A stretch of DNA of 10,220 bases. Origin: Hyphomicrobiales bacterium (lineage in GTDB: Bacteria; Pseudomonadota; Alphaproteobacteria; Rhizobiales; Aestuariivirgaceae). The notes under the pieces are model-generated. The model had not been told where the DNA came from, did no database searches, and was given only the letters and a program-made list of their open reading frames with translations. Location: the NCBI GenBank assembly GCA_027067085.1, contig JAMOMM010000297.1, forward strand, positions 1-10,220, in the 5' to 3' direction. Shown here in pieces: positions 1 through 6,265 of the stretch; the first letter of the stretch is position 1; every line of letters begins with the position of its first letter. Made by a program: the position numbers and the translations under genes.

Positions 1-642
1 AGCGATTGGGTTAACGAGGTAAAACAATTCGTCGATGAGTTTATGACTTTTACCTCGGTTGAACCAGACGATGGCGTTGATTTTGGCAAAGTGGTGACGG
101 CAGCAGCAACACTTGCGCCCGATGATACCATCATCATTACAGATTCTGGTAATTTCTCTAGTTGGGTGCATCGCTATTGGCGGCTTGGCAAAAGTCATAC
201 CATGCTTGGTGCTGTTGGTGGGGCCATGGGATTTGGTGTGCCGGGCGCTGTTGGGGCCGCCCTTACCCAGCCTGATCGCATGGTCATTTGCGTGGTTGGT
301 GATGGCGGCATTTTGATGACGGGCCAAGAGATCGCAACGGCGGTTCAATATGGCGCTAAACCAAAAATCATTTTGTCCGACAATGGCATTTACGGCACCA
401 TTCGTACCCATCAAGAAAAACGCTTTTCGGGGCGGGTAAATGGCACCAATTTAAAAAACCCTGACTTTGCTAAGTGGGCCGATAGTTTTGGGGTTCAAAG
501 CTTAACCATAAACCTTGGCGATGACGTTGAGGCTGTGTTGAAACAAATGCTCGACCATGACGGGCCGAGCGTTGTTCATGTGCATTCCAGCGCTGAAGCG
601 TTGTCAGCGTTCACCACCTTGTCGGCGCTTACAAACGCGTAA
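1..642 (+). CDS. Thiamine-diphosphate-dependent enzyme, acetolactate synthase-like (5' truncated)
   Basis: The frame is open from base 1, so the gene begins outside the window; 213 codons and a TAA stop are visible. The segment is the C-terminal ThDP-binding domain of the acetolactate synthase / pyruvate-oxidase-like superfamily. The ThDP/Mg signature starts with GDGG at codons 100-103 and closes with the DN pair at codons 127-128. A glycine-rich stretch (GAVGGAMGFGVPGA) and the HQEKRFSGRV segment are typical of 'acetolactate synthase large subunit-like' proteins in Proteobacteria. Family members decarboxylate a 2-oxo acid and usually ligate the product to a second carbonyl compound. The catalytic glutamate lies in the missing N-terminal domain, so the substrate cannot be assigned. 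No ilvH-like small subunit follows, which argues mildly against the biosynthetic IlvB enzyme. The methionine at 43-45 is internal to the domain and is not the start. Confidence 0.9.
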   Translation, partial: SDWVNEVKQFVDEFMTFTSVEPDDGVDFGKVVTAAATLAPDDTIIITDSGNFSSWVHRYWRLGKSHTMLGAVGGAMGFGVPGAVGAALTQPDRMVICVVGDGGILMTGQEIATAVQYGAKPKIILSDNGIYGTIRTHQEKRFSGRVNGTNLKNPDFAKWADSFGVQSLTINLGDDVEAVLKQMLDHDGPSVVHVHSSAEALSAFTTLSALTNA

Positions 643-649
643 CCAGACT

Positions 650-700
650 AAAGCATGTCTTTATCCCAAAACCGGCAACCACTTTTGGGAGACATGCTTT
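650..700. repeat. Rhizobiales-type intergenic palindrome between convergent genes
   Basis: An 11-nt arm AAAGCATGTCT at 650-660 is perfectly complementary to AGACATGCTTT at 690-700. A second inner stem pairs CCCAAAA (665-671) with TTTTGGG (683-689) around an 11-nt loop. The element fills the gap between two convergent genes and overlaps the stop codon of the minus-strand gene (699-701), so it could fold in both transcripts and act as a bidirectional terminator or 3' stabiliser. It lacks a long T tract. The GCATGTC...GACATGC arms with a CCCRAAA / TTTYGGG inner stem resemble a dispersed palindrome I recall from Rhizobium, Brucella and relatives; that resemblance is from memory and was not searched. 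Confidence 0.75.
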
Positions 701-2339
701 AAGACGTGTGCTTACCAAACAGTGCGCGATAAAGTTTACGGTCTCGACCATAGATGTCGGGACGGAAATTGACAGTACCGTTTTTGCCAGCCCAAACCGT
801 CGCGTAAACAATGTGAACAGGAATGTGCTTTTTCAAATTCACTTGGGTGAGTTTACCCGAATCCAGCGTGTCACGAATACGTTGCGGCGACCAACCGGGG
901 ACGGCAGCTAAAATGTTTTCTGCAAAACTAATCGGTTGGTGCACGCGCACGCAGCCGTGAGAAAACGCTCGCTTGTTTTGGCTAAATAACGACCTTGATG
1001 GTGTGTCGTGCAAATAAATAGCATGCTTATTTGGCAGGATAAACTTCACCTGACCCAGAGCGTTTTTTGGCCCAGGGCGCTGGCGAAAGACAAAGGGGAA
1101 ATTCCTTTTGGTGTATTGCATCCAGTCAATCGAATAAGGATCAATAGACTGCCCCCCGCGTAAAACTTCAAAATCAGCTTTTAAGTAGTTTGGATCTTTT
1201 TGTAGTTTAGGTAATAATTCTTTGGTGGCAATTGAGTACGGCACCGTCCAAGTGGGATTTAAAACCACATACTCCATTTCGTCAGAGAATACAGGCGTTT
1301 GATGGAACTTTTTACCAACAACAACGTTTTTCGTTTCAGCAAGTTTCCCATTCTTAATACGATAAAGCTCATAAGCAGCTATATTGACCATGATATGGGT
1401 TTTGCCCATGTTTTGTGGCATCCAACGCCAACGTTCCATATTGATGACAATTTGGCGCAAACGTTCTTTGGCAGAAATGTTCATTTGAATGAGCGAAAGC
1501 TTGCCAATGATACCTTCATCATTAAGTCCCACGCGGCGCTGAAAACGCATCATGCCTTTAGCAATGGCATTGCTGTATAAATTTGGATCTTGGCCAGCCC
1601 CTGCGGACCTCGACAAGTCTCCCGATAGTTCAAGACGTGCACGAATAAGCGGTATACGTGGGTCGCTCATTCCAGGTTTTAAGGTGGTGCCAAAATCAAT
1701 TTTCTTCCAGCCACCTAGATCAACAATCGCTCTGTACTTTGCCAGCGCAGGTTTAAGGATTTTGTAATGGGAATTGGGTGGAGAAATGCGATCAAGTACA
1801 CTATTGGGTGACTTAGCTTTAGCCATAGACGCAAGCAGCCGAGTTTTGTTTATTCTACCTTTTGGCTGAAATAAATCTGGATCAATTTTTCGCGGAATAA
1901 ATCTTCCCGTTCTCAAGTCCGTTGCATATTTAATGAAAAAACTGGTGAACGTCAGCTCAGTGAATGCGGCGGCAACAGGGTCGCTAGGCTCAATACTGCC
2001 ACGCAAATTTAACAGATAATCAGCAGGATAATCCGATGGTTTCAACCCATCATCATCTGCAAGCATCATGCGTTGAATAAAATGGGTTACATGGCCAGCG
2101 CTTTGTATCCAATAGGTTGAAGCACCGTTTTCGATGTAATGTTTGGTCAGAGCTTTGCGTACACGCTGTAAATGATATGGCAATCTTTCAGGCGAATTTA
2201 AAATAGTTCCAATTGCGGTACGCGTGGCACCTATCTGCGGAATTTGTCCCGCTTTTTCTGCTGATACCGATTGCGTTGATAGGGCCAATAGGCCACTTGC
2301 CAATAAAACTTTGGCTGCACTCTTAGAAATACTTGTCAA
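699..2339 (-). CDS. Periplasmic L,D-transpeptidase, YcbB/LdtD-like, with scaffold and peptidoglycan-binding domains
   Basis: A 546-residue protein with a signal peptide (basic start, hydrophobic residues 11-20, likely cleavage after A27 in SVSA-EK). Residues about 45-200 fit the N-terminal scaffold domain of large L,D-transpeptidases. Residues about 225-290 fit a PG_binding_1 domain (AIAKGMMRFQRRVGL). The segment INMERWRWMP (299-308) leads into a YkuD catalytic domain. The active-site motif is intact: H444 in LHDTPS and S460-H461-G462-C463-V-R, with C463 the expected nucleophile. Such enzymes form 3-3 crosslinks in peptidoglycan or attach proteins to it. The start is a TTG: an in-frame TAA lies seven codons upstream (2358-2360), no ATG or GTG intervenes, and an AAGGGGGG Shine-Dalgarno-like tract (minus-strand sense, 2344-2351) sits 4 nt before it. 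The gene is transcribed divergently from the next gene and converges on the palindrome. Which L,D-transpeptidase subclass it belongs to is uncertain. Confidence 0.93.
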   Translation of the reverse strand: MTSISKSAAKVLLASGLLALSTQSVSAEKAGQIPQIGATRTAIGTILNSPERLPYHLQRVRKALTKHYIENGASTYWIQSAGHVTHFIQRMMLADDDGLKPSDYPADYLLNLRGSIEPSDPVAAAFTELTFTSFFIKYATDLRTGRFIPRKIDPDLFQPKGRINKTRLLASMAKAKSPNSVLDRISPPNSHYKILKPALAKYRAIVDLGGWKKIDFGTTLKPGMSDPRIPLIRARLELSGDLSRSAGAGQDPNLYSNAIAKGMMRFQRRVGLNDEGIIGKLSLIQMNISAKERLRQIVINMERWRWMPQNMGKTHIMVNIAAYELYRIKNGKLAETKNVVVGKKFHQTPVFSDEMEYVVLNPTWTVPYSIATKELLPKLQKDPNYLKADFEVLRGGQSIDPYSIDWMQYTKRNFPFVFRQRPGPKNALGQVKFILPNKHAIYLHDTPSRSLFSQNKRAFSHGCVRVHQPISFAENILAAVPGWSPQRIRDTLDSGKLTQVNLKKHIPVHIVYATVWAGKNGTVNFRPDIYGRDRKLYRALFGKHTS

Positions 2340-2381
2340 AACGCCCCCCTTTTTGACTTAAAACATCATCTACGAATCACT

Positions 2382-2410
2382 AAGTTACTACAATGACCAG
2401 CTGATCTCAA
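2382..2410 (-). promoter_or_regulatory. Tentative sigma-70-type promoter for the L,D-transpeptidase gene
   Basis: On the minus strand TTGAGA (2405-2410) is followed after exactly 17 nt by TAACTT (2382-2387). The -35 box is close to consensus and the -10 box is poor. The position, about 40 nt upstream of the TTG start, is plausible. The rest of the 141-nt divergent gap showed no convincing plus-strand promoter. This is pattern matching only. Confidence 0.22.
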
Positions 2411-2480
2411 ATCTGTGTTCACGCAGACTTGAAGTATCGTTGTTTTCGCGCCAAGCTATAAACCTGCTAGGAGAATTTGT

Positions 2481-3239
2481 ATGAGCATTACACCTATGAA
2501 ATTTGACATCGCAGGCGCATTAGCAGCCTGCAGCCCTGAACAGCTTAACAAAATGGCGAATGCGGGCGCTGCCGTGGTTGAAAACCAACGCTTATTGGAT
2601 AAAGCCACCGCAAATGTGGTGGGCCAATGCCTTGCCAATCAAGGCACATTTTTTGAAATGGACCATTACCCTTCTGGCGATGTCTATGACGATGAAACCC
2701 ATGCCCAGTATTATTACCATTCACACCGACCTGAGGGTGGAGAGCATGGACATTTTCATACTTTTTTGCGCGCTCAAGGCATGCCCAAAGGTGTAAAAAC
2801 AATTGATTACAAGGGCGATGAAGAAGTGCCAACGGGTAATGATGCTTTAGCTCATTTGGTTGCCATTGGCATGAGCCAACCTGGCCAACCTATTTCATTG
2901 TTTACGGTCAACCGCTGGGTAACTGGGGAAACTTTTTATCCCGCCGATGATACCATTGCGATGTTAGATTATTTCAAAATGGATCATACGTTTCCTTGCC
3001 TTGCAACAAACCAATGGATAACCGCGTTTTTAATGCTGTTTCGCCCTCAAATCGAAGCGTTGCTTATTGAACGGGATCGCGTGATTAAAAACTGGGGCGC
3101 ACTTCATATTGGTGTCGATGTTTATGAAGACCGAGAGCTTGAGGTTACAGGTTTTTTAAACATCAACATTGCCGACCAGATTAGAGCGATTGAAAATGCT
3201 GTTGCAGCAAGCAATGAGCAAATTCCACAATCTGCATGA
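2481..3239 (+). CDS. Conserved hypothetical His-rich protein (possibly DUF6969 family)
   Basis: A 252-residue protein, apparently cytoplasmic: no signal peptide or membrane segment is visible. AGGAGA at 2469-2474, 6 nt before the ATG, supports the start. Its most striking part is a dense His/acidic stretch at residues 71-93, with H74, H80, H82 (HSHRPEGGEHG) and H89, H91, H93 (EHGHFHTF). A later conserved-looking segment is NRWVTGETFYP (144-154). Clustered histidines with acidic neighbours suggest a metal site or a cupin-like or hydrolase-like active site, but I do not recognise a characterised enzyme. My recollection that it matches DUF6969 is moderate and gives no function. Its TGA stop overlaps the ATG of the downstream SUMF1-like gene (ATGA at 3236-3239), so the two are very probably translationally coupled and may act together. 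Confidence 0.8.
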   Translation: MSITPMKFDIAGALAACSPEQLNKMANAGAAVVENQRLLDKATANVVGQCLANQGTFFEMDHYPSGDVYDDETHAQYYYHSHRPEGGEHGHFHTFLRAQGMPKGVKTIDYKGDEEVPTGNDALAHLVAIGMSQPGQPISLFTVNRWVTGETFYPADDTIAMLDYFKMDHTFPCLATNQWITAFLMLFRPQIEALLIERDRVIKNWGALHIGVDVYEDRELEVTGFLNINIADQIRAIENAVAASNEQIPQSA

Positions 3240-4159
3240 GGTTGCTATGCGGTGTCCTTGCCTGTTTTGCGACACTGCCTGTATTTGGGCTAAGTCTTAC
3301 GTTTGGTTCAAGCCAAGCATTTGCGTTTCAATCTCCAGATGCCATTGAGATTCCTGCTGGTGATTTTATTTACGGATCTGATAAAAAAGAACGTGAATAT
3401 GCCTACCAGCTAGATGAAAAAGCTTATGGCCATTCAATCACCCGCAAAAATGGCTGGTATGATAGCGAACCAAAGCGCCAAAAAGTTTTTCTCCCCGCGT
3501 TTGAAATTAGCCGCACATTGGTAACCAATGCGCAGTATGGCAAATTCATCAAGCATACGGGTCATCGAAAACCTTTTGTCGATCAAAAGACGTGGACCTC
3601 TTACAAACTTGTTCATCCATATGCCCGCGCACAAAAATTTAATTGGTTGAGCAATGACGCGCCATCAAATCGCATCGACCATCCTGTTGTTTTGGTTTCT
3701 TACCAAGATGCAACGGCGTATGCCGCATGGATTTCAAAACAAACGGGCCAATACTGGCACCTGCCCTCAACCAAGCAATGGCAAAAAGCGGCACGTGGGG
3801 GTGATGGACGTTACTTTCCTTGGGGCAATCGTTTTGAGGCTTCAAAACTCAACAGCCACGACAACGGCCCGTTCTTTACCCAAAGTGTATTTAAGCACAA
3901 GAACGGCAAAAGCCCCTATGGCGTTTTAGATATGGCGGGGCAAGTCTTTGAATGGACTTCATTTAACACTTCTAGCGCCTTGCCATCTGCTATTGCTCCA
4001 AAAAGACAATTTGTGGTTGGTGGGTCTTGGGATGATAAAGGGTGCGGTGTGTGCCGCGCTGCCGCTCGACATACCCGCCCTGTTGATCTCAAGCATATCC
4101 TCATCGGGTTTCGGTTAGTGCGCGAATTAAGTAAAGAGCGCCCTAAACCTCAGAATTGA
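3236..4159 (+). CDS. Exported SUMF1 / formylglycine-generating-enzyme-like protein
   Basis: A 307-residue protein starting inside the upstream stop codon (ATGA overlap, 3236-3239). Residues 1-30 form a probable signal peptide ending AFA-FQ. The rest is a SUMF1/FGE-sulfatase domain: IPAGDFIYGSD (39-49), TNAQYGKFI (97-105), HPVVLVSYQDATAYAAW (149-165), LPSTKQWQKAARGG (176-189), FPWGN (194-198), YGVLDMAGQVFEWTS (228-242), GGSW (262-265), CRAAAR (273-278) and GFRLV (291-295). The superfamily includes copper-dependent formylglycine-generating enzymes, iron sulfoxide synthases such as EgtB, PvdO-like proteins and many uncharacterised members. Two cysteines, C270 and C273, lie between GGSW and AAAR, but their spacing differs from the classic FGE copper-site pair (recalled human motif GGSYMC....C), so true formylglycine formation is not assured. 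Export and the absence of a neighbouring sulfatase also argue against the textbook role. Pairing with the His-rich upstream protein is the main functional clue. Confidence 0.88.
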   Translation: MRLLCGVLACFATLPVFGLSLTFGSSQAFAFQSPDAIEIPAGDFIYGSDKKEREYAYQLDEKAYGHSITRKNGWYDSEPKRQKVFLPAFEISRTLVTNAQYGKFIKHTGHRKPFVDQKTWTSYKLVHPYARAQKFNWLSNDAPSNRIDHPVVLVSYQDATAYAAWISKQTGQYWHLPSTKQWQKAARGGDGRYFPWGNRFEASKLNSHDNGPFFTQSVFKHKNGKSPYGVLDMAGQVFEWTSFNTSSALPSAIAPKRQFVVGGSWDDKGCGVCRAAARHTRPVDLKHILIGFRLVRELSKERPKPQN

Positions 4160-4232
4160 TTTTATCATTTGATCTATGAGAGCATCTCTTTAAAGTGGAC
4201 GCCTTAATCCATAAAAAAGGGAGTATAATACA

Positions 4233-5429
4233 ATGGTTCAACTGGGAGAAATGCCTGATAAAGACGGTTACTTTGGCGAATTTGGTGGGCAGATTTTGCC
4301 GCCTGAGCTGGTTGACGTTATGAACGGGATTAATGATGCCTATGATGAAGTACGCCAAACCGAGGCATTTAAAACTGAATTGGCAGATTTATTTAAGCAT
4401 TATGTTGGCCGTCCAAGCCCGATATTTTTTGCAAAACGTTTGACTGAAAAAGTTGGCGGCGCACAAATCTATCTAAAACGCGAAGATTTAAACCATACGG
4501 GCGCTCATAAAATCAATCACTGTTTGGGTGAAGCTTTATTGGCAAAGCATATGGGCAAAACCAAGGTTCTTGCTGAAACAGGTGCAGGGCAACATGGCGT
4601 GGCATTAGCGACAGCGTGCGCATTGGTTGATATTGAATGTGAAATTCATATGGGCCAAGTTGATATTGAAAAAGAAGCACCCAATGTCACAAAAATGAAA
4701 ATTTTAGGCTGTAAACTTGTGCCAGTTACACGCGGCACGGCAACCCTAAAAGATGCGGTTGATTCAGCCTTTGAAGAATACATGAAAGACCCCGTTAGCA
4801 CCCTATATGCTATTGGTTCAGTTGTTGGCCCTCATCCGTTCCCGCGTATGGTTCGTGATTTCCAATCTGTCGTTGGCAAAGAGGCGCGTGAGCAAATTCA
4901 AGAAATGGCGGGTAAACTTCCTGATATGGTAACAGCATGTGTTGGTGGCGGCTCAAACGCAATTGGCATGTTTACAGCTTTCCTTGATGATGGTGACGTT
5001 GAAATTGTTGGTGTTGAACCTGCAGGCAAAGGCCTTGATACGCCTGACAATGCCGCAACGATGACCCTTGGTACAAAAGGGGCAATTCACGGCTTTAAGT
5101 GCTACAATTTGCAAGATGAGAACGGTGAACCACTACCAGTTTATTCCATTGCTTCGGGTCTTGATTATCCAGGTGTTGGCCCTCAGCATTGCTATCTTAA
5201 AGATATGGGGCGGGTGCGTTATGAAAGCGCCGACGATCAAGAATGTCTTGATGCGTTTATGACACTGTCACGGGTTGAGGGTATTATTCCTGCTCTTGAA
5301 AGTGCTCACGCCATTGCATTTGCAATGAAGGAAGCTGCTAAAATGAGTTCTGATAAAGTCATTTTAGTAAACCTTTCAGGGCGTGGTGATAAAGATGCTG
5401 ATTTTGTAGCGGACAAGCTTGGCCTATAA
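4233..5429 (+). CDS. trpB: Tryptophan synthase beta chain, stand-alone
   Basis: A 398-residue pyridoxal-phosphate enzyme that condenses indole with L-serine to make tryptophan, normally as an alpha2-beta2 complex with TrpA. Landmarks are intact: FGEFGGQ (14-20), the PLP lysine K93 in HTGAHKIN, catalytic E115 in AETGAGQHG, phosphate-binding GGGSN (238-242), GLDYPGVGP (309-317) with D311, and NLSGRGDKD (380-388). AGGGAG at 4218-4223, 9 nt before the ATG, supports the start, and the length is normal. Two things are unusual. No trpA, trpF or other trp gene adjoins it, and NHCLGEALLAK (95-105) with HMGQVDIEKEAPN (139-151) departs from the common TrpB sequence (NxxLGQALLAK, YMGAxDxxRQxxN) as I recall it. 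It may be a second TrpB-like paralog or an indole-salvage enzyme, or trpA may simply be elsewhere. It lies 73 nt after the SUMF1-like gene with no terminator seen between them, so co-transcription is possible. A strong terminator follows it. Confidence 0.93.
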   Translation: MVQLGEMPDKDGYFGEFGGQILPPELVDVMNGINDAYDEVRQTEAFKTELADLFKHYVGRPSPIFFAKRLTEKVGGAQIYLKREDLNHTGAHKINHCLGEALLAKHMGKTKVLAETGAGQHGVALATACALVDIECEIHMGQVDIEKEAPNVTKMKILGCKLVPVTRGTATLKDAVDSAFEEYMKDPVSTLYAIGSVVGPHPFPRMVRDFQSVVGKEAREQIQEMAGKLPDMVTACVGGGSNAIGMFTAFLDDGDVEIVGVEPAGKGLDTPDNAATMTLGTKGAIHGFKCYNLQDENGEPLPVYSIASGLDYPGVGPQHCYLKDMGRVRYESADDQECLDAFMTLSRVEGIIPALESAHAIAFAMKEAAKMSSDKVILVNLSGRGDKDADFVADKLGL

Positions 5430-5440
5430 AACGCTTCATC

Positions 5441-5472
5441 GTTAGAATCTCTAATGCGTGACGCACTCTAAC
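5441..5472 (+). other. Small hairpin just downstream of trpB
   Basis: GTTAGA (5441-5446) pairs with TCTAAC (5467-5472), and inside it TGCG (5455-5458) pairs with CGCA (5462-5465) around a TGA loop. The two stems are joined by an asymmetric internal loop of 8 nt against 1 nt. It starts 11 nt after the trpB stop and has no T tract, so it could be a 3'-end stabiliser, or chance. Confidence 0.3.
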
Positions 5473-5479
5473 ACACTTA

Positions 5480-5509
5480 AATAGTCGCTGGTTACAGCGG
5501 CTATTTTTT
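5480..5509 (+). terminator. Intrinsic terminator of trpB
   Basis: AATAGTCGCTG (5480-5490) pairs with CAGCGGCTATT (5495-5505) around a GTTA loop, with one G-U wobble. The T run starts within the stem's last bases and continues to 5509, followed by G and four more T. Stem length, tetraloop and T tract all fit a Rho-independent terminator about 50 nt after the trpB stop. Confidence 0.88.
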
Positions 5510-5538
5510 GTTTTGTATGGCTTTGTTACTGCTCCATT

Positions 5539-5569
5539 CGGCTGCCTCACACAAATGTGAAGCCGTTTT
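5539..5569 (+). terminator. Second hairpin with T tract after trpB
   Basis: CGGCT (5539-5543) pairs with AGCCG (5561-5565), and TCACA (5547-5551) pairs with TGTGA (5556-5560) around a CAAA loop. A 3-nt bulge (5544-5546) lies on the 5' side and TTTT follows at 5566-5569. It could be a back-up terminator, or a leader structure if transcription of the next gene starts upstream of it. Confidence 0.5.
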
Positions 5570-5574
5570 ATGTG

Positions 5575-5592
5575 AAGTGACACCACTTTTTT
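5575..5592 (+). terminator. Third short hairpin with T tract
   Basis: AAGTG (5575-5579) pairs with CACTT (5584-5588) around ACAC and is followed by T to 5592. The stem is only 5 bp and rather weak. It is listed because it is the third hairpin plus T run within about 110 nt. The remaining 5593-5693 holds the presumed promoter and leader of the Cys-rich gene; I saw no convincing -35/-10 pair there. Confidence 0.3.
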
Positions 5593-5693
5593 CATGATTG
5601 GGCTAGGGTAAAGTTGTTAAATCTTGCCGGGGGTAAATTCTGGCATCAATCACATCAATTCAAAACCGTTACCAAACGGAGGGAAACCAAGAA

Positions 5694-6188
5694 ATGAAAT
5701 CAACTAAAAAATCATTGTTGTCTACTGTTGCTGTTCTACCTATCGCTTTCGGCCTTGTCGCTGGCACTGCAACACTAACAGCAGCTTTGGTTGCTGATAG
5801 CAGCTCTGCTGTTGCTGCTTCTCATAGTGCTTGTAATCCTTGTGCAGCTAAGAAAAAAGGCTGTAACCCTTGCAACCCATGTGCGGCTAAAAAAGCTTGC
5901 AACCCGTGCAACCCTTGTGCTGCAAAGAAAAAAGGCTGCAACCCGTGCAATCCTTGTGCGGCTAAAAAGAAAAACCCTTGCCAGTCTTCATTGAATGAAA
6001 ATTCAGTAATCCGCGTTGCGTCATCTCACAGTGCTTGTAACCCATGTGCTGCCAAGAAAAAAGCATGCAATCCTTGCAATCCATGTGCAGCTAAAAAAGC
6101 TTGCAACCCTTGTAATCCTTGTGCTGCAAAGAAAAAAGGCTGTAACCCTTGTAACCCATGTGCTGCCAAGAAAAAATCAGCTAACTAA
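5694..6188 (+). CDS. Secreted cysteine-rich CNPC-repeat protein
   Basis: A 164-residue protein. GGAGGG at 5678-5683, 10 nt upstream, supports the ATG. Residues 1-42 form a leader (KK near the start, hydrophobic 11-33, probable cleavage after A42 in SAVAA-SHS). The mature part is almost wholly CNPC and CNPCNPC units separated by AAKK, AAKKK or AAKKKG linkers. It has 23 cysteines and no aromatic residues. A 51-residue block (43-93) recurs nearly unchanged at 111-161, separated by a short unique spacer that includes NPCQSSLNENSVIRVAS. No catalytic domain is seen and I know of no characterised homologue. Paired cysteines between lysine-rich linkers would suit metal binding, disulfide or redox chemistry in the periplasm, or an acidic partner; this is inference. 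The leader closely resembles that of the downstream P460 protein, so the two are probably paralogs or partners. A hairpin terminator follows. Confidence 0.85.
   Translation: MKSTKKSLLSTVAVLPIAFGLVAGTATLTAALVADSSSAVAASHSACNPCAAKKKGCNPCNPCAAKKACNPCNPCAAKKKGCNPCNPCAAKKKNPCQSSLNENSVIRVASSHSACNPCAAKKKACNPCNPCAAKKACNPCNPCAAKKKGCNPCNPCAAKKKSAN
5820..6176 (+). repeat. Internal duplication, two 153-nt copies
   Basis: Bases 5820-5972 and 6024-6176 each encode a 51-residue block starting SHSACNPCAAKKK and ending CNPCNPCAAKKK. The blocks are 204 nt apart start to start, and at protein level they differ mainly at one G/A position (residue 56 against 124). Silent third-position differences are visible between the copies, so the duplication is not brand new. 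Confidence 0.88.
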
Positions 6189-6204
6189 TATCTAACAACA
6201 TTAA

Positions 6205-6237
6205 GGCAGGTGCATATTTCAAGCGCCTGCCTTTTTT
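6205..6237 (+). terminator. Terminator-like hairpin between the two CNPC genes
   Basis: GGCAGGTGC (6205-6213) pairs with GCGCCTGCC (6223-6231) with one G-U wobble and a 9-nt loop, followed by six T (6232-6237). It ends the Cys-rich gene transcript. The next start codon is only 28 nt after the T run, leaving little room for a separate promoter, so it may act as a partial terminator that sets the ratio of the two products. Confidence 0.85.
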
Positions 6238-6255
6238 AATTAAAAAAATGCCCTT

Positions 6256-6260
6256 GGAGG
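6256..6260 (+). promoter_or_regulatory. Ribosome binding site that fixes the P460-protein start at 6266
   Basis: GGAGG lies 5 nt before the ATG at 6266. An in-frame ATG at 6248 would put this site inside the coding sequence and add six residues (MPLEET) ahead of the signal peptide. The 6266 start gives MNSLRKQLLT, which aligns with the leader of the upstream paralog. Confidence 0.85.
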
Positions 6261-6265
6261 AAACA

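Noticed and set aside
2429..2461. TTGAAG and CTATAA as a promoter for the His-rich gene
   Set aside because: The spacer is 21 nt, too long for an ordinary sigma-70 promoter.
4224..4229. TATAAT just before trpB as a -10 box
   Set aside because: It is only 3 nt from the start codon, overlaps the ribosome-site spacer, and has no -35 at the right distance.
6248..6265. Alternative upstream ATG for the P460 protein
   Set aside because: It would place the GGAGG ribosome site inside the coding sequence and add a non-signal-like extension.
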